NCBI RefSeq assembly: GCF_031834615.1
Contig: NZ_CP115543.1
Coordinates: 3,669,001 to 3,733,000, forward strand
From: Stenotrophomonas aracearum
GTDB lineage: Bacteria; Pseudomonadota; Gammaproteobacteria; Xanthomonadales; Xanthomonadaceae
Length of the DNA: 64,000 bases
Direction of reading: 5' to 3'
Shown: positions 44,543-52,881 of the stretch, piece after piece
Position numbering within the stretch: the first letter of the stretch is position 1
How the letters are laid out: every line of letters starts with the position of its first letter
Made by a program: the position numbers and the translations under genes
Notes under the pieces: generated by a model
The model's database searches: none
Told to the model about the DNA's origin: nothing
What the model saw: only the letters and a program-made list of their open reading frames with translations

Positions 44543-45220
44543 GAAGGGACGCTATGGCGGGGTGCCAGTTTGCCGCTCAATAGGTAATTTTTTGGATGGC
44601 CACCGGAAACAGGTAACTTAGGTAACCAGCCCCGCCTAACCTTCAAATTGTTCAATAGGATCATATAGTTACGTCAATCTATTGAAGGTAATTTTAGGGT
44701 AACGCATAGGTAATCAGATTACCTTTCAGCGAGGTAATCTGGTTCCTAAAAAATTTCCTTATAAATCAATGACATTACTTCGCGCCCTGTGCCGCGTTAC
44801 CTCAAATTACCGGCAGAGGTAACCTCCTATCTCCCTTGCAGCACTAGGCTTTCCGTCGCTTTTCAGCGCCCGGATTACCCCGTTACCTGTTTCCGGTGGG
44901 ACTCCAAAAAATTTCCGGCATGCGACCGGGCTTAGGAAGCGCCCTAGCGCCCTTTGCCGACCCGTACGCCGTGCAGGGTTCTGCAGGGTGGCAACCTCCG
45001 GCCGGAGAGCCGGCGGCCGCAGCAGGGGTGGGCCCGGAGGCGGTACCGCAGTGGTGCAGAAAAAGGGGGGGCCGAAGACCGCAGGCGTGGCGGGGAGACG
45101 AGTGCGCGCGCCGAGGTGAGAGACGCGTGCTCTGCGTCAGACTTGTCCTACAAGGTGGGGAGGACTTCCCCTATTGGCCCCTGGTCCGCGTGCGTGTATA
45201 GGTGCGGCAAGGGGGATCAC
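44543..45220. other. Leader and repeat region before the ATPase gene
   Basis: The first part (44583-44916) is an AT-rich block listed separately. The remainder (44917-45220) is GC-rich with a purine-rich stretch near 45060 and leads to the ATPase gene. An open frame runs through it into the ATPase but has no start with a ribosome site. Confidence 0.45.
44583..44916. repeat. AT-rich block with 35-base inverted ends and GGTAA(T/C) iterons
   Basis: The ends are inverted repeats: AATTTTTTGGA (44586-44596) then CCACCGGAAACAGGTAAC (44600-44617), against GTTACCTGTTTCCGGTGG (44882-44899) then TCCAAAAAATT (44903-44913). Inside and in the ends, GGTAAT or GGTAAC occurs 13 times on either strand. One pair makes the palindrome AGGTAATC-A-GATTACCT at 44708-44724, and TTCAATAG/CTATTGAA another. 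The block is much less GC-rich than its surroundings. It could be a small non-autonomous transposon or an iteron-type origin. Confidence 0.75.
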
Positions 45221-47530
45221 ATGCTGACCAAGATTGATCGCATTGAGGGCACCGGTCTGTTCGCGGCCGCAGGCCCAAGTACAGACTTCGAACGGGTGAC
45301 GCTCGTGTTCGGGGAGAACGGCAGAGGGAAGTCCACCTTGGCCGCCGTTCTTCGATCATGTGCGGAGAACAACGGCGAGCTCCTTCGGGCTCGGATCACG
45401 CTAGGGCAGGAAACCGCACAGCGAGCGGTGCTCTCCTTTAAGACAGGTGCCGCTGATGTGTCCCAGGCGACGCTGGACGCCGGCGCGTGGGATCGACCCA
45501 TACCGGGTTTAGTCGTCTTCGACGCGGAGTTTGTGGCTAGGAATGTGTACGCCGGCCAGGAGATATCCTCCGATCAACGCGCGAGCCTCCTCGACTTCTC
45601 ACTTGGCGAGGATGCGGTAGCAACCAGGGTGCAACATGACAGCTACACCGAGCCCCTGCGCCTGGCGAATGGTGAACTACGAACCGCGACAGCGGTTATT
45701 GACACGGCGCGGGGCTCGATCCCCCTGAACGCATATCGCGAGCTACCAAACGTCCCCGACGTCGATGCTCGGCTGCAGGAAGCGCAACGCACTCTTCAGG
45801 CCGCCTTAGCGATTGGTGCCGTTCGCGCACGACCGGTCGGCGCGGATCTTCTCGCACCCACCTTCAACATCGAGAACCTGTTTCTGATTCTCCGCAAGAA
45901 CCTGCCCATCGTTGAGGCGGAAGCAGAAGCAAGGGTCAAAGAACATATCGCGGGAAACGCACGCCATGGATTTGAGGCTTGGATCAGTTCTGGCCTGGAC
46001 TTCGTAAATGGAGACGCTTGTCCGTTCTGCGAGAGCAACATAGCCGGCTCAAAGCTGATCGCCGCGTATCGCGCCCATTTCAATGAAGAGTATCGGACAC
46101 TGAAGTCCCAGGCAGCGGATCTTGTGCGCGGCGTTCAAACTCGAACGGATGCGAATCAGATCGACCGCCTAGAGCGCGAATTTCAGGTAAGCCAAGCGCA
46201 ACAGGAACAGTGGCGTGAGCACCTTGACATACGTCCTACTACGCTTGATTCAAACATGCTTAGGGAGAAGTACAAGTCACTTCACGACCTCCTTGTTCCT
46301 CTAGCCACAGCGAAGTCACATGCCCCGCTAGAGGCCTTCGGATCGCTGGAGCACGAGGCTAACGCTCGCGCTCTCTGGGCAGAGCTTCTCGCGATAGTCG
46401 ATGCCACGAACGCTCAAATCAAGTGCAATAGGGAGGCCATTGCGGCCTACAAGGCAGGCCTAGAGAACTCGAACGTCGATCAGATTCGCTCTTCAATCAC
46501 AACACTGTCCGCAACTAAGGTCAGGCACAGTCCGGCTGGCATAGCACAACTGGTTGCACTCGAAAAGGCCGTGGCAGAGAAGGCGCGTTTGACGGCAGAA
46601 AAAGATGCTGCTCGCGTAAAACTAGATACGTTGATGACCCAAACGCTTGATCAGTATGGGGAGCGAATCAATCAACTTCTGCACGACTTCGGCGCTCAAA
46701 TTCGAGTTCGGAACCTTGGAATCAGCTTTCGCGGAGCGCAGAATCGACCGCGAACCGACTATGGTCTGGAAGTTCGCGGCGCTCCGATTCTCCTGACCAA
46801 CGATCAAGGGCCCAACTTCGGCAACTCACTTAGCGAAGGGGACAAGCGAGCTCTAGCATTCGCATTCTTCATGGCGAGAGTGCTTAGCAACGCTGGCCTT
46901 GCGGAACGCACGGTAGTGATAGACGATCCAATGTGCAGCCTCGACCGTCATCGCCGGGCCACCACACTCAGAGTACTGAAGCGGCTTGCGCTGGCGTGCC
47001 GGCAGTTGATCCTAATAGCTCATGACATCTGGTTCTTGCGGGATTTCGACGATGGTCTGGAAAAGATGCCTAAAGCGCATAGACCTCGCCGCGCCTACGC
47101 CAAGATATCCAGAATCGCAGGTAACCTGTCATCTTTCGAAGCTCTTGATATCGCTGACGAATGCAGGAGTCCGTATCAAAGAAACCTGACCGACGTCCTT
47201 AACTTTGCCCTAGGAGCGGACAACGGCGCCGGCAAAGAACTGGTGGCAAAGTCGTTGAGGCCTTTGATCGAAGGCTACATCCACCGACGTTTCCCTTTGA
47301 ACGTTCCGAGAAACAGGAACCTTGGGGACGTCCTAAAGTTGATCCGGGACGCCGGAACGGGAGATCCACTGCACGCTTTGGGGGACAAACTCGAAGAGCT
47401 ACAGGCTCTGAACGATTACACTATTCCCTTCATGCACGTGGAGGGAGAGCCGGCCCCGGATCTTTCCCAAATCGAAGAGGGTGAACTCGCTGCGTACTCA
47501 GAGCGAGCCGTCAGGGTTGTCTACGGATAA
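45221..47530 (+). CDS. RloC/PrrC-like AAA_13 ATPase with zinc hook
   Basis: A 769-residue SMC-like ATPase. Walker A GENGRGKST lies at 31-39; a long helical middle follows with a zinc-hook CPFC at 267-270 and coiled coils (about 285-480); then the ABC signature NSLSEGDKRAL, Walker B VVIDDPMCSLD and a histidine switch in IAHDIW. The C-terminal 150 residues carry RPLIE (R-x3-E) and a later H in IPFMH, an arrangement like the anticodon nuclease triad of PrrC/RloC. RloC cleaves tRNA upon DNA damage or phage attack, so a defence role is inferred. The ATG at 45221 follows AAGGGGG. It stands alone, followed by a strong hairpin. Confidence 0.7.
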   Translation: MLTKIDRIEGTGLFAAAGPSTDFERVTLVFGENGRGKSTLAAVLRSCAENNGELLRARITLGQETAQRAVLSFKTGAADVSQATLDAGAWDRPIPGLVVFDAEFVARNVYAGQEISSDQRASLLDFSLGEDAVATRVQHDSYTEPLRLANGELRTATAVIDTARGSIPLNAYRELPNVPDVDARLQEAQRTLQAALAIGAVRARPVGADLLAPTFNIENLFLILRKNLPIVEAEAEARVKEHIAGNARHGFEAWISSGLDFVNGDACPFCESNIAGSKLIAAYRAHFNEEYRTLKSQAADLVRGVQTRTDANQIDRLEREFQVSQAQQEQWREHLDIRPTTLDSNMLREKYKSLHDLLVPLATAKSHAPLEAFGSLEHEANARALWAELLAIVDATNAQIKCNREAIAAYKAGLENSNVDQIRSSITTLSATKVRHSPAGIAQLVALEKAVAEKARLTAEKDAARVKLDTLMTQTLDQYGERINQLLHDFGAQIRVRNLGISFRGAQNRPRTDYGLEVRGAPILLTNDQGPNFGNSLSEGDKRALAFAFFMARVLSNAGLAERTVVIDDPMCSLDRHRRATTLRVLKRLALACRQLILIAHDIWFLRDFDDGLEKMPKAHRPRRAYAKISRIAGNLSSFEALDIADECRSPYQRNLTDVLNFALGADNGAGKELVAKSLRPLIEGYIHRRFPLNVPRNRNLGDVLKLIRDAGTGDPLHALGDKLEELQALNDYTIPFMHVEGEPAPDLSQIEEGELAAYSERAVRVVYG

Positions 47531-47538
47531 ACGGAAAG

Positions 47539-47558
47539 GCCGCCCCGCTCGGGGCGGC
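47539..47558 (+). terminator. Terminator hairpin of the ATPase gene
   Basis: GCCGCCCC-GCTC-GGGGCGGC is a perfect 8-base stem 9 bases after the stop, followed by TTCCTC. It also faces the broken methyltransferase gene from the other side. Confidence 0.6.
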
Positions 47559-47576
47559 TTCCTCGGCCCAACGTGA

Positions 47577-47929
47577 TCAGCGCTCCAGTCGTGACATAGC
47601 TACCGTATGGTAATGGGTCGTCATCTCGATCCCCGTCCGACCATAGCCTTCAGCATCCGCGGCTACGAGCGTCGTACCGGAGCCAGCGAACGGATCGAGA
47701 ATGCGGCCGCCTTGCTCGCAAATCCGCACCAGCTGGCGCATGAGATCCGTGGGCTTTCCAGTCATGTGATGTTTGTCCGCTTTGCGTACCGCCTCCCGGA
47801 TGACCCCAGGCAGTATGCATGCGTGCCGCCACAGGCGTAAGGCGGGTCAGTGATGAGGGCGTCGAAGCTGCCGGCCGGCAGGGTTGGCAGGACGGTCAGG
47901 GCATCGCCGTGGATCAATTTGTTCTTCAT
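47577..47929 (-). pseudogene. Phage DNA methyltransferase with internal deletion
   Basis: An N4/N6-type methyltransferase remnant. The start (ATG at 47929) reads KNKLIHGDALTVLP with catalytic DPPY, then breaks near 47800. The end, in another frame, has ILDPFAGSGTT and RTGIEMTTHYH. The middle, probably more than 100 codons with the target-recognition part, is missing. In P2-like phages a com gene precedes such a methyltransferase, as here. Not functional. Confidence 0.8.
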
Positions 47930-48089
47930 GGGTAGAGCCTTCTTGGGTTCGCTCGCGGCGATCCGAGGGAAGGCTCTCGGCCTTCATGTGGTTCAGCACC
48001 CCACAGCGGGGTCACTTGATCTGGATTTCATAGACACCGCCGGCCTTGGCCAGCAGCTTGGCGCAGTCGCCACAACGCAGGTTCTTCAT
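47930..48089 (-). pseudogene. Com-like zinc-finger regulator with premature stop
   Basis: The frame from the ATG at 48089 reads KNLRCGDCAKLLAKAG, the first zinc-knuckle half of phage Com proteins, and stops at a TGA (48014-48012). Reading on, PRCGVLNHMKAES supplies the second half; the TGA stands where a cysteine codon TGC/TGT is expected. Its start overlaps the portal stop (ATGA). In phage Mu Com allows translation of the modification gene; here both genes are broken. Confidence 0.72.
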
Positions 48090-48671
48090 GCCACCGCCGG
48101 TGCAAGTTCAAAGGGAGCGAAGCTGATCACCTCTTGGCCTAGCCAGTCGTTGATCGCCCTGATGCGCGTCTGCAACGGTCCCAGTTCCATTGCAGCCCAG
48201 ATCGTTGCCGCGTCGCGGATCGAGCCGAAGCCGCCGTTATTCTGCGGCACGATGCCGAGCAGCTGTGGCGGCACGCGCAGCGCGGCCAGCGTGTCATCGC
48301 GCGTCACGCCCTTGATGTTCGCGAACTCATCCCTGGCCGCGACTTCGCTCACGGGGATGATCTGCAGGCCGTCCTTCTTACCGTTGGGCGAGTGCACGAA
48401 CAGGTTCCGGAAGTTGCCCGGGCCACGCGCCGCCCTGAGCGCCTCGCGCAGGCCGGTTACGTAGGACGATTCGGCCTGGGAGTCGGTCAGGCACAGTACG
48501 AAGCCGGCATGGGAGCCGTTGTTGTATTACTTGCGGCGGAACAGCGTGGCCGACTCGTTGAGCAGCGCGGACTGAACGGCCGGCATCCACTCAGGCAGGT
48601 CGTACACCGCTTGGTCGGCATCCGATTCCCGCACTTGGTACACATGGCCGGCCGGGAACTCGTCCTCCATG
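48086..48671 (-). pseudogene. P2-like portal protein (gpQ), C-terminal fragment with stop codon
   Basis: The fragment reads EDEFPAGHVYQVRE, LPEWMPAVQSALLNESATLFRRK, then a TAA where a tyrosine codon is expected, then NGSHAGFVLCLTDSQAE and the conserved VTRDDTLAALRVPPQLLGIVP to the end at 48086. This is the C-terminal two thirds of P2-type portal proteins, which form the DNA entry ring of the capsid. The N-terminal part is lost. It shows that P2-like phage DNA once formed part of the island. Confidence 0.8.
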
Positions 48672-49014
48672 CTAGATCCAGCCAGCGGAGGGGCGATATG
48701 AACGGATGGCTGTGAGACGAAACTCGGCCAGTTCGCTGGAGCTGCCCAAGGCCGGAACTGGCTTCAGCCGCGCACTCTATTAACTTGGCACCACTAAGCT
48801 GGGTCTCGCCGCGCCAGCCCTAGCCCAAGCAGGGCGACCACACCGGAGTCTCCTCCTGCGCCGGCAAGGACTGCTACGCGCCGTTGTTGCCAACAGGGAA
48901 CCCGTACTAATATCCACCCACAGATGCTGCTTGTGCGAAGGCTACGGGAGTGGATGCCCAGCCTCATCGATACGGCCGTCATCGATACCAGCCAACATCA
49001 GGGGATATCTTGTC
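48672..49014. other. Stretch after the portal remnant
   Basis: About 340 bases without a supported gene. It contains the breakpoint where the portal homology ends and the leader of the next gene. I see no operator or hairpin worth naming. Confidence 0.4.
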
Positions 49015-49908
49015 ATGGACGTCATTCAGATTCCGCATGATACGAATCGCTTAGTACTGCACTTTGATACCGCGCTTCTTCAGATCAATGCATACGCGTT
49101 AGCGTCGTCGCTCGTCGGGCTGGCAAATGCAATTAAGGAGGCTAACTCCATCGTCAACCCCGGCTATGCAGTAGAGGTGGTGGTTGAGCGACTTGAAGAT
49201 GGAAGCTTTCGCGCCACGCTCAAAGCTGTCGTCAAGAAGGCGGGGAACATATTCTCCCATGAATTATCGAAGGCAATCATCTACGGCATCATCGCAACAT
49301 GGATCTATGACCAGACTCTGGGCGCGGACAAAGAGCCAATCATCATCATCAACGATGAATCCGTTGAGATTCGTTCGGGCGAAAGGATCATAATTGTTCC
49401 GCGCGAAGTCTATGACGCAAAGAAGGAAGTTGAAAGATCGGAGCGATTCCAGTCATCTATGAGCCAGGTGTTCAACGGTGCGCTCAAAGATCCTGCGGTT
49501 ACTGGCCTTAAAATTACGCCTCCCGGCGAGTGGCCTGGACTGCCCTCAGTCCCGCGCGAGCAGTTCGTCCTGATTGCATCCCGGTATGAGGCTGACGACG
49601 CAAACGCGATTTATGAAGATGCAGTGCTTGAGATCTCCCGCGCCATCATGTCGCGAGGCCGCAGGAAATGGGAGTTCTACTGGCGAGGCGTAAAGATCTC
49701 AGCTCCTGTCTTGGATCACGCGTTCTACGAAGCCTTCTCCGCCCACGACATCACCATAGCGCCCGGCGATATGTTGAGAGTGGTCCTAAAGATCTATCGA
49801 AAAACCGATCCCGAAAGCGGGATCCATGTGAATACAAAGTATGAGGTTGTCGAGGTGCAGAATCACATCCCCCGAGAGGTACAAGGGTCGTTCGAGACAT
49901 CCGCGTAG
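49015..49908 (+). CDS. Uncharacterised protein, family member 2 of 2 in this window
   Basis: A 297-residue protein of unknown function. The N-terminal domain (LVLHFDTALLQINAYALAS, later DGSFRATLKAV) is followed by one hydrophobic helix (about 85-105, KAIIYGIIATWIYD), a charged linker, and a C-terminal domain of about 100 residues. That domain aligns by eye with the protein at 32954-33901 (KWEF, GVKISAPVLD, PGDMLRVVLKI, YEVVEV). The ATG at 49015 follows AGGGGA. A 39-codon membrane-peptide frame follows within 25 bases. Codon use is less biased than in the core. Confidence 0.7.
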   Translation: MDVIQIPHDTNRLVLHFDTALLQINAYALASSLVGLANAIKEANSIVNPGYAVEVVVERLEDGSFRATLKAVVKKAGNIFSHELSKAIIYGIIATWIYDQTLGADKEPIIIINDESVEIRSGERIIIVPREVYDAKKEVERSERFQSSMSQVFNGALKDPAVTGLKITPPGEWPGLPSVPREQFVLIASRYEADDANAIYEDAVLEISRAIMSRGRRKWEFYWRGVKISAPVLDHAFYEAFSAHDITIAPGDMLRVVLKIYRKTDPESGIHVNTKYEVVEVQNHIPREVQGSFETSA

Positions 49909-49931
49909 TCATTAGCAAAGGAATCCACTAC

Positions 49932-50051
49932 TTGACATACCTGTTTGCAGTCACAGTCCTCGCGGTGGTCCTCGGCGCGCTTTGCTGCCTTCTGATTTGG
50001 TGCATGAGCACGACGCTATCCTTCTTGGCCAGGCTCTTTACGAACACCTAG
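49932..50051 (+). CDS. Possible 39-residue single-pass membrane peptide
   Basis: From a TTG at 49932 the frame reads TYLFAVTVLAVVLGALCCL then IWCMSTTLSFLARLFTNT and stops. One long hydrophobic helix covers most of it. AAAGGAAT lies 7-14 bases upstream. It follows the 49015 gene closely and could be a partner small membrane protein. The non-ATG start and small size keep this uncertain. Confidence 0.4.
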   Translation: MTYLFAVTVLAVVLGALCCLLIWCMSTTLSFLARLFTNT

Positions 50052-50646
50052 TCCCATTCGAAGTGGAGCTGCCTTCGTTGCGCCAACGAGGCTCTCCACT
50101 CCGAGCGCTCCAGACCATCTCCAGCCTGATCGTTTCGAGATTCGACTTTCCGAACATCTCAGGCACCGACTGCCATGCCTGAGACACAGAAATGGCACGC
50201 AAGATTGGGTTGGCCACTTGCCACTCTGCTCAGCACGGCCAGTCTGACATCCTCGCAAGCCCTCGGTCTCACCTCGTGGGTGAGCTGGCCGGTCATCCAA
50301 ACCACGGTGAAACTGACGCAGTCGGCGGTGACGCCATGCAGCGGCAAGGTGACTCGACGTGCACACGAACAAAGCGTATCCCGTCCCCTAGGCATTCTTG
50401 GTCCGCAAGTAGCGACCGCCGAGATTGTGCTCCTTATCGAGCCGAGCAGACTGAGCGGCACCATAAACAAACCCCCGCCCTGCGCCAAAAGCGGTGGAGA
50501 GCGCGGACGGTGTACATTCCACTTGCACAACCGATGCCAAACGTAAATCGCCCGCGGAGATAATAGCCTCTAAGTCGAAGGCCAACATGTTCGTTGAGTG
50601 GCCGGACGATCAATTCCACTTTTCCAAATCAAATTCAGGTTCGAAC
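50052..50646. other. Gene-poor stretch before the Ogr/Delta gene
   Basis: About 600 bases. Open frames of some 120 codons exist on both strands at 50159-50563, but none has a ribosome site, motif or plausible composition. A frame start at 50587 would extend the zinc-finger gene by 20 residues that do not look like the family. Confidence 0.4.
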
Positions 50647-50931
50647 ATGTCAGCTAGCCGGGCGTTTATGCGCTGTCCCCATTGCCTGTCACCATCCATC
50701 GTTCGTACCAGCGTGATGCATAGCAAGCTACTAAGAGAGTCTGTCTTGCAGTGTCGTAATGCGATTTGCGGCCACACCTTCTCCGCCTACACGGAAATCG
50801 TCCGCACCATCTCGCCCAGCGCTTGCCCAAGCGCTGACGTTTGCTTGCCCCTAAGCGGCACGGCAGAGCGCGCCGCGTATAAGCTGCAGGCGGCGGCGAA
50901 TCGCGCCGCCTATCCGCCACCAATGTCGTGA
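50647..50931 (+). CDS. Ogr/Delta-type zinc-finger transcriptional activator
   Basis: A 94-residue protein of the Ogr/Delta family, which activates late promoters of P2-like phages and their P4-like satellites. The finger reads MRCPHCLSPSIVRTS and CRNAICGHTFSAY, giving the C-x2-C and C-x4-C pairs, followed by VRTISPSACP. The start is the ATG at 50647 or 50668. It lies upstream of structured leader B and a Psu-like gene; in P4 delta precedes psu. The reading frame is intact. Confidence 0.8.
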   Translation: MSASRAFMRCPHCLSPSIVRTSVMHSKLLRESVLQCRNAICGHTFSAYTEIVRTISPSACPSADVCLPLSGTAERAAYKLQAAANRAAYPPPMS

Positions 50932-50969
50932 CTGTGGACTTGACACGTCGCCCGACTGTGGAGCAGCAT

Positions 50970-51226
50970 TGCCTCGTCGCCGCAAATTCGGCGTCCGGGA
51001 TTGGTCTCTCGTTGAAGGAGCGCACAAGCGCCCATGCTGCAACACACGGCGCTTTCTTTTTGCCCGTTGTATTGCGATGGGCGCGTGTCAGCCAGTCATA
51101 TGGCGGACGGTGCGCGGGGGGCTTCGGCCCCGCCGGTTTAGATTCCTTCCCGGTAGACCAACCCGCACCGGCCGCCACCTCGCTTGGTCTTGCGGGGGCG
51201 AATTCCTACGTAGAAGGGATCTTGTC
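50970..51226 (+). ncRNA. Structured leader element B
   Basis: Second copy of the leader at 35482-35745. Hairpin 1: GTCGCCG (50976) with CGGCGTC (50989). Hairpin 2: CGCCCAT (51029) with ATGGGCG (51077), enclosing GGCGCTTTCTTTTTGCCCG. Hairpin 3: TGGCGGACGGTGCG (51101) with CGCACCGGCCGCCA (51164), containing an inner GGGGC-TTCG-GCCCC at 51118-51131. Compared with copy A many bases differ while pairing is kept, for instance the inner stem AGGC/GCCT becomes GGGGC/GCCCC. It ends at the start of a small gene related to that behind element A. Confidence 0.72.
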
Positions 51227-51439
51227 ATGACCGCTGAATCTTCAGCTTCTAGCCTTGCTTTCACCTCCCGCCTCGCGCATTACTTTGGCGCCATCGCTGA
51301 CTCCTTGGAATGGGATCACTCCAGCTGGGTTGGGCTATGCAGTCAGCTGCAGCTTGTCCGTCGCAATCCTGGCGAACTTACCCTCAGCGAGATCCAGCTC
51401 ATGCTTACTGAGCGCTCCCGGCTTGGTGCAGTGCAATGA
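51227..51439 (+). CDS. Uncharacterised small protein behind structured leader B
   Basis: A 70-residue protein beginning MTAESSASSLAFTSRL. The stretch RLAHYFGAIADSLEWDHSSW, then LCSQLQLVRR and GELTLSEIQLML, aligns by eye with residues 10-60 of the protein at 34999-35481. AAGGGA lies upstream of the ATG at 51227. The next gene overlaps by 4 bases (ATGA). Function unknown; it may be a phage or satellite regulator. Confidence 0.65.
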   Translation: MTAESSASSLAFTSRLAHYFGAIADSLEWDHSSWVGLCSQLQLVRRNPGELTLSEIQLMLTERSRLGAVQ

Positions 51440-51651
51440 GCGGCTACTGGTTGACCGAGGAGGCGTTCAACCGACTTGAACGAGCCCGCGATGCTGCATC
51501 CCTCATCGCCAGCGTAGGCGAAGGAACGGGGGACCGCACGGGGATATCGTTTGATGCGATTGCGGCCATCGGCGCCTACGTGCATGAAGATATTTCACGT
51601 GCGATTGCAGACGCGGCCCCACGCCACGACTCTCGACGCCACAAAGGCTAA
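51436..51651 (+). CDS. Small hypothetical protein, 71 residues
   Basis: A short helical protein starting MSGYWLTEEAFNRLERARD and ending in a basic tail. Its ATG overlaps the stop of the preceding small gene, so the two are coupled. No domain is recognised. It belongs to the small-gene cluster between the Ogr/Delta and Psu-like genes of the island. Confidence 0.6.
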   Translation: MSGYWLTEEAFNRLERARDAASLIASVGEGTGDRTGISFDAIAAIGAYVHEDISRAIADAAPRHDSRRHKG

Positions 51652-51811
51652 CCCACTCATCTAGCGTTGGGCCTATCGCAACTTAGGCGTCCCGGCCCAC
51701 ACCTCAGCTGGCAGTTGCGGCGCCTTGAGGCGCCACTTCCACCTCCACTCCACCCAGGTGCGCAGTCTTCTGTGCACTGGCCATTCGCTTAACTTACGGG
51801 AGTACCACAAA

Positions 51812-52534
51812 ATGATTTCCCAGAATCTCGTCATTTCCCGCAGTCGGGATCCGGAGTACACAGAGCGCCCTGCGTTTGAGCGCTCGCGCCTAGAATACGA
51901 GGCTGCAGCGGACGCAGCTCGCGGCGCAATTTTTGCTATGACTTCCATGCGCCAAAGAATGCTCGACTTGAACCAGCGGAAGGCCGCTGCTTGCGCTGAT
52001 GCCGAGACAGCGCGGATTCGGTGGAGCCGCTTGCTGCGCGAGTCTGGCGGCGTCCTGACGACTGACCTTGAGGATCTTCGAGCTTCGGAGCGATCTTCGC
52101 TTTCGCTTGCTGACGAGTATCAGGCTATGTGCGAGGAACTTGAAACATCGCTGATCAGCTCTGAGGTTTCTGCTGCTGACCTCGCTGCCACGGCCCTCAG
52201 CAAGCGCCGTGTCGCATTGTCAGCGGCAGCGGAGGATGCGTTTGTAGATCTGCAAATGGCTATCGGGCCAAGCTTTGAGCACGCCTACCGGCTGTTCCAG
52301 AGAGAACAAGCAGAGTCGATGCCGCCAGGTGAGCGCCATAGTGACAAAGAAGCGTTGATGGCGTTCGTTTCCAGATTCTCTGCGCTCATTCTCCAGAATT
52401 CCTCACCGACGGCTCAGCAGACTTACGAGTCTATTGGCATCTCCGAACTCAAGGTCGAGGACATCCCACACGAGCTGCTTCACAGCCCTGTTCGTCGTTC
52501 GATGCTACGCGAACTGTCAAAAAATCCGGCCTGA
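51812..52534 (+). CDS. Psu-like (phage polarity suppression) coiled-coil protein
   Basis: A 240-residue helical protein. Residues 25-150 are coiled coil (RSRLEYEAAADAARGAIFAM, later ARIRWSRLLRESGGVLTTDL and LADEYQAMCEELE). The W-x-x-LLRESGG step and the layout resemble polarity suppression proteins of P4-like elements; in P4 Psu inhibits Rho and decorates the capsid. I recall rather than compute this likeness. The ATG at 51812 follows GGGAG. A GGTGACG/CGTCACC hairpin lies after the stop at 52579-52598. Its place beside an integrase at a tRNA fits a P4-type satellite. Confidence 0.5.
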   Translation: MISQNLVISRSRDPEYTERPAFERSRLEYEAAADAARGAIFAMTSMRQRMLDLNQRKAAACADAETARIRWSRLLRESGGVLTTDLEDLRASERSSLSLADEYQAMCEELETSLISSEVSAADLAATALSKRRVALSAAAEDAFVDLQMAIGPSFEHAYRLFQREQAESMPPGERHSDKEALMAFVSRFSALILQNSSPTAQQTYESIGISELKVEDIPHELLHSPVRRSMLRELSKNPA

Positions 52535-52881
52535 GGGATCATTTCGCCCAAGCATCAGCGCAGGAAGCTTGGCCCGGCGGTGACGCGCCAACGTCACCCG
52601 AGGCTTGCACTGGCGGAGACTCAGGAGAGAGCAATGCCCCGGCGAACTTGGCTTGCCGATTGCACCCCCGCAGCGGTAAAGCACCGGGCCGGTGGCGAGA
52701 CTAGCACGAAGGATGTCCGACCGTTAGCCTGCGCCATCGCTTACGCTTCGGCCGGGCAGCGCCCTCGCCGCCTGGGTGCGCCGTTTCGCACGTGACAAAC
52801 TATCTACGTCGCTTTTGCCAGCCGCGAGGTGACCCAATGCGATGTGCACTAGAACTATGAGAATCATAGGTGTTGATTAGC
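52535..52881. other. Stretch between Psu-like and integrase genes
   Basis: About 350 bases with a perfect 7-base hairpin at 52579-52598 and otherwise no supported gene. In P4-like elements this interval often carries defence cargo; here it is empty. It should contain the integrase promoter. Confidence 0.4.

Noticed and set aside
44583..44916. CRISPR array
   Set aside because: The repeats are 5-6 base motifs at irregular spacing on both strands, with no uniform spacers and no cas genes in the window.
50159..50563. Overlapping frames of about 120 codons on both strands
   Set aside because: No ribosome site, no recognisable motif and no hydrophobic or coiled pattern; the composition is that of chance frames.
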